A stretch of DNA of 64,000 nt from Pedobacter sp. MC2016-24 (lineage in GTDB: Bacteria; Bacteroidota; Bacteroidia; Sphingobacteriales; Sphingobacteriaceae): contig NZ_JADFBX010000003.1 in NCBI RefSeq assembly GCF_015223055.1, positions 434,001-498,000 of the forward strand, given 5' to 3'. Each line of letters starts with the position of its first letter. Position 1 is the first letter of the stretch. The position numbers and the translations under genes were made by a program. The notes under the pieces were generated by a model. The model had not been told where the DNA came from and ran no database searches. It was given only the letters and a program-made list of their open reading frames with translations. Shown one piece after another: positions 56,913-64,000 of this stretch.

Positions 56913-58217
56913 TTAAGGGTTTAGGGCATCTTTAAATACTTTTAATATCCTTTCTCTGGCGAAAGCATGTTCAACTATAGGTTGTACATGCTTTTGGTTT
57001 TTATAGCCAGGTGCCCAGCGGAAGATGTACTCATTTTGAGGATCGAACTTCTTCGCCTGCAAATCAGGGCTAAAAACTCTGAAATAGGGTGCAGCATCAT
57101 TGCCACATCCGCAGGCCCATTGCCATCCACCGATATTACTCGCCTGATCGTAATCCAGCAGTTTTTCGGCAAAGTAAGCTTCACCCCAACGCCAGTCGAT
57201 CAAAAGATGTTTGGTTAAAAAGCTAGCTACCAACATTCTGACACGGTTGTGCATGTAGCCCGTTTCATTCAATTGTTTCATGCCTGCATCTACCAGAGGA
57301 TATCCGGTTTCTCCCTTACACCAGGCTTCAAATTCAGTCTCATTATTTCTCCAGGCGATGTTGTCGTAGGCCGGCTTGAAAGATTGGGTTACAGTATTTG
57401 GGAAATGCCATAAAATCATCATGTAAAAATCACGCCAGGCAAGTTCGGATAGCCATTTTTCTGCTTTTTGTGCCATGGCTTCACGGGCTGCGGCCCGGAT
57501 GCTGATGGTGCCAAACCGGAGGTGGATGCCTATGTGTGTGGTTTCGTCCTGTGCAGGGAAATCTCTTTTGTCTTCATAGCCCTGTAGTTTTGAACTGAAA
57601 TCTTTAGACGGAAAGGGGCGTGTTGATTTTTCAAAACCCATGTCGGACAGACTCATGATCTTTTTGCTTGGTTGAGCTAACAGATTGTCGAGGTATTTGG
57701 CTACTGGGTATGCCTTGAGGTAAAAAGGATTTAGTTTTTGATGCCATTGACGAAAGTAAGGCGTAAACACCGTATAAGGTTTCAGATCGGCCTTCGTAAT
57801 CTCATTCTTTTCAAAGATCACCTGGTCTTTATAAGTGTTGAAAATGATGTTTTCTGAACGCAGGTACTCGGCCAAAGCATCGTCCCGTTCCCTGGCATAA
57901 GGCTCATAGTCGTGATTGACGTAAACTGCTTTTACATCGTATGCTTTTAATATCTCGGCCCAGGCTTGTTCTGGAGTTCCATATTTAAACTCAAATGTAC
58001 TCCCGAGGTCATTCAATTTTGTATTCAGTGTTTCTAATGTCTGGTGAATGAAAGTGAGCCTTGCGTCCTGTTTGTTGCTTAATCTGGAAAGAATATTCTG
58101 ATCAAAAATAAACAGGGGGACAACCGGATAAGGGCCTTTAAGTGCATGATATAAAGCGGCATGATCTTCCAGTCTGAGGTCTCTTCTAAACCAACAGACA
58201 CTTATTTCTTTTTTCAT
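56913..58217 (-). CDS. phrB: Class I deoxyribodipyrimidine photolyase
   Basis: Light-driven repair enzyme for UV cyclobutane dimers, with FAD in the catalytic domain and an antenna cofactor in the N-terminal alpha/beta domain (CWFRRDLRLEDH at the start). FAD-domain signatures are present: LAWRDFYMMILWHFP, NETGYMHNRVRMLVASFLTKHLLIDWRWGE (partly listed), DYDQASNIGGWQWACGCGNDA and YFRVFSPDLQAKKFDP. Length 434 fits. It lies 31 bp downstream of the TIGR01777 gene on the same strand, so they probably form one operon. Confidence 0.94.
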   Translation of the reverse strand: MKKEISVCWFRRDLRLEDHAALYHALKGPYPVVPLFIFDQNILSRLSNKQDARLTFIHQTLETLNTKLNDLGSTFEFKYGTPEQAWAEILKAYDVKAVYVNHDYEPYARERDDALAEYLRSENIIFNTYKDQVIFEKNEITKADLKPYTVFTPYFRQWHQKLNPFYLKAYPVAKYLDNLLAQPSKKIMSLSDMGFEKSTRPFPSKDFSSKLQGYEDKRDFPAQDETTHIGIHLRFGTISIRAAAREAMAQKAEKWLSELAWRDFYMMILWHFPNTVTQSFKPAYDNIAWRNNETEFEAWCKGETGYPLVDAGMKQLNETGYMHNRVRMLVASFLTKHLLIDWRWGEAYFAEKLLDYDQASNIGGWQWACGCGNDAAPYFRVFSPDLQAKKFDPQNEYIFRWAPGYKNQKHVQPIVEHAFARERILKVFKDALNP

Positions 58218-58248
58218 TAAGCTGATTTTGATAAACCTCGTGTAACGT

Positions 58249-59157
58249 TTAAGCTTTGTAAATATCGGTTAAAGCTTCGTTAAGTTGGGTATACTTAAAC
58301 TTAAAATCTGTTTCTAATATTTTTTCCGCCGAAGTATTGGTACTGATGAATATGACGTTACTCATCTCACCCAAAAGTAAACGAATGATTTTTTCCGGAA
58401 CATGAATAGGCCATACCGGACGATGAAGCCTGGCTGCAACTGCTTTGGTTAATGTAGTATTGGTTACGGGAAAAGGGGCGCAAGCATTGTAAGCACCCTG
58501 CATAATCGGGTTTTCAATGGCTGATACGAATAAGCTCACAATGTCGTGCAGGTGAATCCAGGGCATCCATTGTTTTCCGGAACCAAGTGGGGCGCCGGCA
58601 AAGAAACGAATGGGTCTAGCCAGTGCGGCGAGGGCTCCCTGATCTTTTGCCAGAATAATACCTATTCTGAGTTTGACAACCCGAAGTCCAAGCACTTTGC
58701 CTGCGTCAACAGACTGTTCCCATAAACGGCAACATTCTGCCATAAAACCAAAGCCACCTGGGGTTTCCTCTGTTAAAATTTCATCTCCACAATCGCCATA
58801 ATATCCCACTGCCGAGGCTGAAATAAAGTTTTTAACTGATGATTTGCTTTCCTGGATGGCACGATAAAGTAATGCTGTAGACTGTACGCGGCTATCGATA
58901 ATTTCTTTTTTTTGTTTTTCAGACCAGAGTTTTCCAGCTATGTTTTCACCGGCAAGATGTACAATGGTATCGATACCATTTAAACAATCCTTGTCAATGC
59001 TTCCTTTGGAAACATCCCATAAAAACACCCTGACGTCTTTTATTTTTTTAGGTGTGCGGGAAAGTATGGAGACCTGATGCCCCGCTTTTTGCAATCTGAA
59101 AATTAGTTTTTTGCCCACCATTCCTGTGGCACCGGTGATTAAAATTTGCTTGTTCAT
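58249..59157 (-). CDS. TIGR01777-family SDR epimerase-like protein
   Basis: An NAD(P)-binding extended short-chain dehydrogenase of the TIGR01777 group (E. coli YfcH, SDR39U1). The cofactor motif ILITGATGMVGKKL starts at residue 4, HLAGENIAGKLW is the family signature, and a DUF1731-type C-terminal part follows (PVWPIHVPEKIIRLLLGEMS). Its reaction is unknown. Its place directly upstream of the photolyase and opposite the cryptochrome recurs in bacteria as a light/DNA-repair association, to my knowledge; here that is an inference from context. Confidence 0.9.
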   Translation of the reverse strand: MNKQILITGATGMVGKKLIFRLQKAGHQVSILSRTPKKIKDVRVFLWDVSKGSIDKDCLNGIDTIVHLAGENIAGKLWSEKQKKEIIDSRVQSTALLYRAIQESKSSVKNFISASAVGYYGDCGDEILTEETPGGFGFMAECCRLWEQSVDAGKVLGLRVVKLRIGIILAKDQGALAALARPIRFFAGAPLGSGKQWMPWIHLHDIVSLFVSAIENPIMQGAYNACAPFPVTNTTLTKAVAARLHRPVWPIHVPEKIIRLLLGEMSNVIFISTNTSAEKILETDFKFKYTQLNEALTDIYKA

Positions 59158-59349
59158 CTTGTTCTGATCTTTGAGTAATCTACCGTTTTACTTTTAATAT
59201 AAACTGTTTGCCGGCCGTTTAGTTTGTCAAATTATCTTATTATCGTCAATCTTTTGTTCTGCTTATGTAAATATTAGGTTGTTAATTAGCTTTAAGATTA
59301 AAAATGGCATATTTTTGAGATTTACCACATATAAGTTCAGCCGTAATTA

Positions 59350-60642
59350 ATGAAGACTAAAAGAATATTGGTTTGGTTTAGAAATGACCTTCGCTTGCAC
59401 GATAATGAAATGCTTGTTGAAGCGGTTGCTAAATCGGACAGTATTTTACCCGTTTACTTTTTTGACCCACGTTATTTTGAAGATGCTCGTGTTGGAGCTT
59501 TGAAAACTGGTGTAGCACGTGGACAGTTTTTGTTGGAAAGTGTTGCTGCTTTAAGGACTGCTTTTCAAAAACTGGGAGGCGATATGCTATTGGTTTATGG
59601 CAAACCTGAAGATCATATCAAGCAACTGGCGGAGCAGTTTGAAATTACTGAAGTGTACCACCACCGTGAAGTGGGGCCCGAAGAAACCCTGATTTCTACA
59701 CACGTTGAAGATTTGCTCTGGACGTTGAAAATTAATCTGAAGCATTTTATCGGTCATACCTTGTATAATAAGGAAGACCTGCCTTTTCCCATTAAAGATA
59801 TTCCGGATGTTTTTGCTCAGTTTAAAAAGAAAACGGAGCGGGATGCGATGGTGAAAACCTGCTTTCTGATACCTGAAGAGATTGCTTTTGTGGAAGTGGA
59901 AGACTGGGGCCAGATTCCGGATCTGAAGCAACTGGGTTTTGAATGGGATGGTGTTAAATTGGATAATTATGCGGATGGCGGTGAGGAAGCTGGTTTAAGA
60001 CACCTGGAAATTTTATTGCAGGAGGGATCAGCTGTTTATCAGAAGCCTATACCTAAACCTACAGCAGACAAACCCGGTTTTACAGCTAAAATATCAGCCT
60101 GGTTGGCAATTGGTTGTGTGTCTCCACGCAAAGTGTACTGGATGGTTAAAGCCGCAGAAGGCAGGCATGGAACAAATGCCAATTTTAACCATATGTTATT
60201 GGGCTTATTGTGGCGCGATTATTTCAGGTTTATGTTTAAAAAGCATGGAATCGGTTTTTTTGATGAACCTGATTTTGAAAACGTCTTTAAAAATATGGAC
60301 GGGGCCGCGGTAATACCTGAGCTAGAGAACTGGAAGGCGGCAATTACCGGACATCCAATTGTTGATCGTTACATGGAGGAACTCAATACAACTGGATTTA
60401 TCCCGCATGTAGGTCGAATGCTGGTGGCAACTTATTTAATTTATGTCTTAAAAATTCATTGGATTTACGGCGCAGCCTATTTTGAAGAGAAATTGATTGA
60501 CTATGCGCCTGCCAGTAACTGGGGGAATTGGGCCAATGTGGCGGGGATTGGTAAAGATGTTAAATCTAAAAATACTTTTGATCTGGATAAGCAAATGAAA
60601 ATTCTGGAAATTTCTATTTCAGATAGTCCTTCATTTGCTTGA
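59350..60642 (+). CDS. DASH-type cryptochrome
   Basis: Flavoprotein of the cryptochrome DASH group: single-stranded-DNA photolyase and blue-light sensor in known members. N-terminal WFRNDLRLHDNEML is followed by an alpha/beta antenna domain, a linker, and the FAD domain with MLLGLLWRDYFRFM, GFIPHVGRMLVATYL and YAPASNWGNWANVAGIGKD, the DASH version of the SNWGNW motif. It lacks the W-A-C-G stretch of class I photolyases. Length 430. A TATTTTTG box lies at 59310-59317. It is followed by the CarH-like gene after 142 bp and diverges from the TIGR01777-phrB pair. Confidence 0.93.
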   Translation: MKTKRILVWFRNDLRLHDNEMLVEAVAKSDSILPVYFFDPRYFEDARVGALKTGVARGQFLLESVAALRTAFQKLGGDMLLVYGKPEDHIKQLAEQFEITEVYHHREVGPEETLISTHVEDLLWTLKINLKHFIGHTLYNKEDLPFPIKDIPDVFAQFKKKTERDAMVKTCFLIPEEIAFVEVEDWGQIPDLKQLGFEWDGVKLDNYADGGEEAGLRHLEILLQEGSAVYQKPIPKPTADKPGFTAKISAWLAIGCVSPRKVYWMVKAAEGRHGTNANFNHMLLGLLWRDYFRFMFKKHGIGFFDEPDFENVFKNMDGAAVIPELENWKAAITGHPIVDRYMEELNTTGFIPHVGRMLVATYLIYVLKIHWIYGAAYFEEKLIDYAPASNWGNWANVAGIGKDVKSKNTFDLDKQMKILEISISDSPSFA

Positions 60643-60740
60643 TAATCTGATTGTTTTGGATTTTTTTATTTCAATTGTTACCTTGCTCTGATTAAGCAGT
60701 ATGGCTTTATAATTGTTTTGTTTTAATTTCCATTTGAAAT

Positions 60741-60786
60741 AAATGTTAAACAAAAATTGGTTTTTAAACAAAGTTGTTTAACATTT
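60741..60786 (+). promoter_or_regulatory. Palindromic candidate operator of the CarH-like regulator
   Basis: TTAAACAA occurs at 60746-60753 and 60764-60771, and reversed as TTGTTTAA at 60774-60781. The last two form the palindrome TTAAACAA-AG-TTGTTTAA. In addition, AAATGTTAAACAA (60741-60753) and TTGTTTAACATTT (60774-60786) are perfect 13-bp inverted repeats. It lies 16 bp before the preferred GTG start. Confidence 0.65.
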
Positions 60787-60802
60787 GTTATATTCAATTA
60801 GT

Positions 60803-61681
60803 GTGAAGAAGTACTCAATCAGTGATATCGAAGCCCTTATCGGGATCAAGGCCCATACCATAAGGGCCTGGGAAATACGTTATAACCTTGTTCCACCCAA
60901 GCGTACGGCTACCAATATCCGTTATTATGCGGAAGAGGACCTGAAGTTGCTGCTCAATATTGTTACACTCAATCAAAACGGCTATAAAATCAGTAGAATT
61001 GCAAAGATGAGCCATCAGCAAATCACTGATCTGGTGTTGCAATTGAATGCAGATTGGGGAAATGAATCTGTTCAGCTGTTGAATTTATCTAATGCCACGA
61101 TGGCTTATGATGAAGATGAATTTGCCAAAATTCTTGCTGGATGTATAGATGAAATGGGGCTGATTAAAACCATGGATATCGTGCTGTTCCCTTTTATGAA
61201 AAGGGTTGGAATGCTTTGGCAAACAGGTACGATTGACCCTTCCCAGGAACACTTTGCATCGAACCTGATTCGTGAACGGATCATTGTGGAAATCGATAAA
61301 ATTGAAAAGAAGATTAAGAAAGATGCCAAACGATTTTTGCTTTTTCTTCCGGAAAATGAAATGCATGAGACCGGCTTACTGTTTACCCGGTACCTGCTGA
61401 AAAAATGCGGACATGAAATGCTTTACCTTGGGTCTGAAATTCCATATGCTGACCTGCGGGCAGTGATTAAATCTTATCAGCCGGATTATGCTTTCATGGT
61501 GCTGACTTCGTTAAATCTTGGAAAAGATGTCAATAAAATTATTGGCAAAGTAATGGATGGACTCGGCGTGCCACTATTGGTCGCCGGTAGTTTAATTGCC
61601 GAATTTGACATTGTTGTGCAGGATCACCTGACCCCTTTGAAAAATGTCTGTGACATGGTCGAATTTCTTGAAGAATTATAA
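60803..61681 (+). CDS. CarH-like MerR regulator with B12-binding photosensor domain
   Basis: A 292-residue regulator: MerR-type helix-turn-helix (KKYSISDIEALIGIKAHTIRAWEIRY) and C-terminal cobalamin-binding domains. The helical cap has W139-x9-E149-H150 (WQTGTIDPSQEH), the motif of CarH photoreceptors that holds the adenosylcobalamin upper face, and the Rossmann part has ExHxxG with lower-ligand H188 (EMHETG). In known CarH proteins, adenosylcobalamin promotes DNA binding in the dark and light breaks the complex. GTG 60803 is preferred; a TTG at 60785 would lie inside the palindrome. Its neighbours are photolyase and cryptochrome genes. Confidence 0.9.
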   Translation: MKKYSISDIEALIGIKAHTIRAWEIRYNLVPPKRTATNIRYYAEEDLKLLLNIVTLNQNGYKISRIAKMSHQQITDLVLQLNADWGNESVQLLNLSNATMAYDEDEFAKILAGCIDEMGLIKTMDIVLFPFMKRVGMLWQTGTIDPSQEHFASNLIRERIIVEIDKIEKKIKKDAKRFLLFLPENEMHETGLLFTRYLLKKCGHEMLYLGSEIPYADLRAVIKSYQPDYAFMVLTSLNLGKDVNKIIGKVMDGLGVPLLVAGSLIAEFDIVVQDHLTPLKNVCDMVEFLEEL

Positions 61682-61687
61682 AGAAAA

Positions 61688-61720
61688 TTGCCTGTTTTAT
61701 AAGGTAAAATCCTAATTTTG
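61688..61720 (+). promoter_or_regulatory. Bacteroidetes-type promoter of sucA
   Basis: TTG (61688-61690), 22-bp spacer, TAATTTTG (61713-61720). It lies between the CarH-like gene and sucA, leaving a short leader. Confidence 0.6.
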
Positions 61721-61747
61721 CATCACTTATAGCATATTTAATACATG

Positions 61748-64000
61748 ATGGATAATTTATCTTATCTCAACGGCGCTAATGCCGAGTACGTAGAGTCCTT
61801 ATATCAATCTTACAATCAGGACCCAAATTCTGTTGAATTTGGCTGGCAAAAATTTTTTGAAGGTTTTGACTTCGGAAGAGAGGCTTCAGGTGCATCTGTA
61901 AACGCAGAAGCTCCAGAGCATTTTTTGAAAGAGATCAATGTTTTAAACATGATCAACGGTTACCGCCAGCGCGGCCACCTGTTTACCCATACCAACCCGG
62001 TTAGGGAACGCAGGCAGCACCTGCCAACGCTTGATCTGGAGAATTTCGGATTGGCGAAATCTGATCTGGACACTGTTTTCAATGCAAGTGTCGAGTTGGG
62101 GATCGGTGCAGCTAAGCTGAGTGATATTGTGGCCTTTTTAAAGCAAACTTATTGCCACTCTATTGGTGCTGAGTATAAATATGTGCGTACACCCGAAGTA
62201 CTTTCCTGGATTGAACAAAAAATGGAAAGTGTGCGCAATACGCCTAATTTTTCTATCGATGAGAAGAAGCGTATTTTAACCAAACTGAATGAAGCAGTTA
62301 GTTTTGAGAATTTTTTGGGTACCAAATTTCTTGGTCAGAAGAGATTTTCATTAGAAGGTGCTGAAGCTTTAATTCCTGCACTGGATTCTGTTATTGAAAA
62401 AGGGGCTGATCTTGGAATTGAGGAGTTTGTAATCGGTATGGCGCACCGCGGACGTTTGAACGTGCTGGCCAATATCATGCAGAAATCTTATAAAGATATT
62501 TTTGCTGAGTTTGAAGGTAAGGCTTACAGTGCCGATTCTCCATTTGGGGGTGACGTGAAGTATCACCTTGGCTATTCTACGGATGTGACGACAAATGATG
62601 GCAAGAATGTCCATTTGAGTCTTTGCCCGAATCCGTCTCACCTGGAAACAGTGAATGGGGTAGTTGAAGGCATGACCCGCTCTAAGATAGATTTTAAATA
62701 TGGTGGTGATAATGCCCGCATTGCACCTATTCTGATACATGGTGATGCTTCGGTTGCCGGACAAGGCATAGTATATGAAGTGATCCAAATGGCGGGTCTG
62801 GACGGTTATAAAACAGGAGGTACCATCCACCTGATCATTAATAACCAGATTGGTTTTACGACAAATTTTAAAGATGCACGTACCAGTACATACTGTACAG
62901 ATATTGCAAAAGTAACCTTATCGCCGGTTTTCCATGTAAATGGTGACGATGTAGAGGCTTTGGTCTATGCCATTAACCTGGCTATGGAATATCGTCAGAA
63001 ATACAAAAATGACGTATTTATTGATATTTTATGTTATCGCAGGTTTGGGCACAACGAATCTGATGAGCCTAAGTTTACCCAACCTTTGCTTTATAAAGCA
63101 ATAGAACAGCATGCCAATTCGAGAGATATTTATATTGATCAACTGGTGAAAGAAGGTTCTCTTGAAGCAAGTGCAGCAAAAGAAATGGAAAAACAGTTCC
63201 GTGCATTATTGCAGGAACGCTTGACTGAAGCCAAAGCCATTACTTCTACTTATCAGGACGTAAAGTTTGGTGGTGCCTGGTCTGACATGCGCATCGCTAC
63301 GCCTCAGGATTTCGAAAGCTCGCCAAGTACAGCAGTAAAAGAGACCACCTTATTAGAGATTGCTAAAAGAATAAGCACTTTACCTGCAGATAAGAAATTC
63401 TTTAAGAAAATTGAGAAGCTTTTTGAAGAACGTAGTAAAATGGCCAATACCACCCATGTATTTGATTGGGCAATGGGCGAGCAGCTTGCTTATGGTACTT
63501 TACTTGCAGAAGGTAAAAGAGTACGTTTAAGCGGACAGGATGTTGAGCGCGGCACGTTCTCTCATCGCCATGCGGTATTGACTTTAGAAGATTCTGAAGA
63601 AGAATATATCCCATTGGCAAATATATCAGACCAGCAGGCGCCTTTTGACATTTACAATTCACACTTGTCTGAATATGGCGTTTTAGGCTTCGAGTATGGT
63701 TATGCTATGGCGAATCCGAATGCTTTGACGATTTGGGAAGCTCAGTTTGGTGATTTCTTTAATGGAGCTCAAATTGTTGTGGATCAGTATATTGCCAGTG
63801 CGGAGACGAAGTGGCAACGTGAAAACGGATTGGTGATGTTATTGCCTCATGGTTATGAAGGTCAGGGTCCAGAGCATTCATCTGCAAGGATTGAACGTTT
63901 TATGGAGCTTTGTGCAGATTACAACATGCAGGTAACGAATTGTACTACACCTGCAAACTTTTTCCATGCCATGCGCAGGCAGTTCAAACGTGATTTTAGA
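61748..64000 (+). CDS. sucA: 2-oxoglutarate dehydrogenase E1 component, partial at right edge
   Basis: Thiamine-diphosphate-dependent E1 of the TCA-cycle 2-oxoglutarate dehydrogenase complex; 751 codons are visible and the frame is still open at the window end, so perhaps 180 residues are missing. The N-terminus MDNLSYLNGANAEYVESLYQSYNQDPNSV shows the short E1 helper segment, and IGMAHRGRLNVLANI (MAHRGRLNVLAN), IHGDASVAGQG (classical HGDAAFAGQG) and NNQIGFTT mark the ThDP site; CYRRFGHNESDEP follows. GYEGQGPEHSSAR near the edge is also typical. Start: ATG 61748 or the adjacent ATG 61745. Its neighbour upstream is the CarH-like gene, but it has its own promoter. Confidence 0.94.
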   Translation, partial: MDNLSYLNGANAEYVESLYQSYNQDPNSVEFGWQKFFEGFDFGREASGASVNAEAPEHFLKEINVLNMINGYRQRGHLFTHTNPVRERRQHLPTLDLENFGLAKSDLDTVFNASVELGIGAAKLSDIVAFLKQTYCHSIGAEYKYVRTPEVLSWIEQKMESVRNTPNFSIDEKKRILTKLNEAVSFENFLGTKFLGQKRFSLEGAEALIPALDSVIEKGADLGIEEFVIGMAHRGRLNVLANIMQKSYKDIFAEFEGKAYSADSPFGGDVKYHLGYSTDVTTNDGKNVHLSLCPNPSHLETVNGVVEGMTRSKIDFKYGGDNARIAPILIHGDASVAGQGIVYEVIQMAGLDGYKTGGTIHLIINNQIGFTTNFKDARTSTYCTDIAKVTLSPVFHVNGDDVEALVYAINLAMEYRQKYKNDVFIDILCYRRFGHNESDEPKFTQPLLYKAIEQHANSRDIYIDQLVKEGSLEASAAKEMEKQFRALLQERLTEAKAITSTYQDVKFGGAWSDMRIATPQDFESSPSTAVKETTLLEIAKRISTLPADKKFFKKIEKLFEERSKMANTTHVFDWAMGEQLAYGTLLAEGKRVRLSGQDVERGTFSHRHAVLTLEDSEEEYIPLANISDQQAPFDIYNSHLSEYGVLGFEYGYAMANPNALTIWEAQFGDFFNGAQIVVDQYIASAETKWQRENGLVMLLPHGYEGQGPEHSSARIERFMELCADYNMQVTNCTTPANFFHAMRRQFKRDFR

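Noticed and set aside
62369..63662. Minus-strand frames opposite sucA
   Set aside because: The plus strand is an unambiguous 2-oxoglutarate dehydrogenase E1; the opposite frames have no signatures.

Overview
The window reads as chromosomal DNA of a Bacteroidota bacterium, most likely a Sphingobacteriaceae member close to Pedobacter. The reasons are: moderately AT-rich DNA, promoters of the Bacteroidetes type (TTG, about 20 bp, TAnnTTTG), type IX secretion (T9SS) sorting domains, PorP/SprF and PorE-like proteins, a Bacteroidetes-style P-loop regulator, and many SusD-free but heavily secreted envelope proteins. No rRNA, tRNA, CRISPR array, insertion sequence or phage gene was seen. The species assignment is an inference.

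Layout. 1-8 kb: a secreted GH28-like beta-helix protein (-), a patatin phospholipase (+), a hybrid histidine kinase (+) and, tail to tail with it, an NtrC-type response regulator (-). 8-12 kb: a small secreted PepSY-like protein, an Rrf2 regulator next to a siroheme methyltransferase, and a secreted subtilase. 12-29 kb: a P-loop regulator (-) diverging from a 3645-residue Ig-repeat surface protein with a T9SS type B C-terminus, followed by PorP/SprF and a PorE-like OmpA protein. 29-34 kb: small hypothetical, GAF protein, DUF1080 protein, a DUF2341/LamG protein with a T9SS type A tail, and a 51-residue protein with a PID-type C-terminal sorting signal. 34-40 kb: a four-gene minus-strand operon for an RND efflux pump plus a BadF-type sugar kinase. 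40.5-40.7 kb: an unusual nested hairpin element. 40.9-49.4 kb: M61 peptidase, free-standing NUMOD1-repeat protein, small outer-membrane protein, acyl-CoA ligase, gamma-glutamyltransferase, OmpA protein. 49.5-55.3 kb: a MarR-fadN-fadA-fadE beta-oxidation operon. 55.4-56.9 kb: two FKBP-type lipoproteins. 56.9-61.7 kb: a light-response cluster (class I photolyase, TIGR01777 SDR protein, DASH cryptochrome, CarH-like B12 photoreceptor). 61.7 kb to the edge: sucA, cut by the window end.

How the parts work together. The most interesting pieces are the light cluster, where a regulator with the CarH-specific Wx9EH motif has a palindromic candidate operator at its own start; the giant T9SS type B adhesin cluster with five copies of an 8-mer in the divergent promoter region; the MarR gene whose promoter is bracketed by an inverted repeat; the small PID-type protein translationally coupled to a T9SS cargo gene; and the 150-bp hairpin element. 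Function calls rest on recognisable motifs read by eye; no database search was possible.
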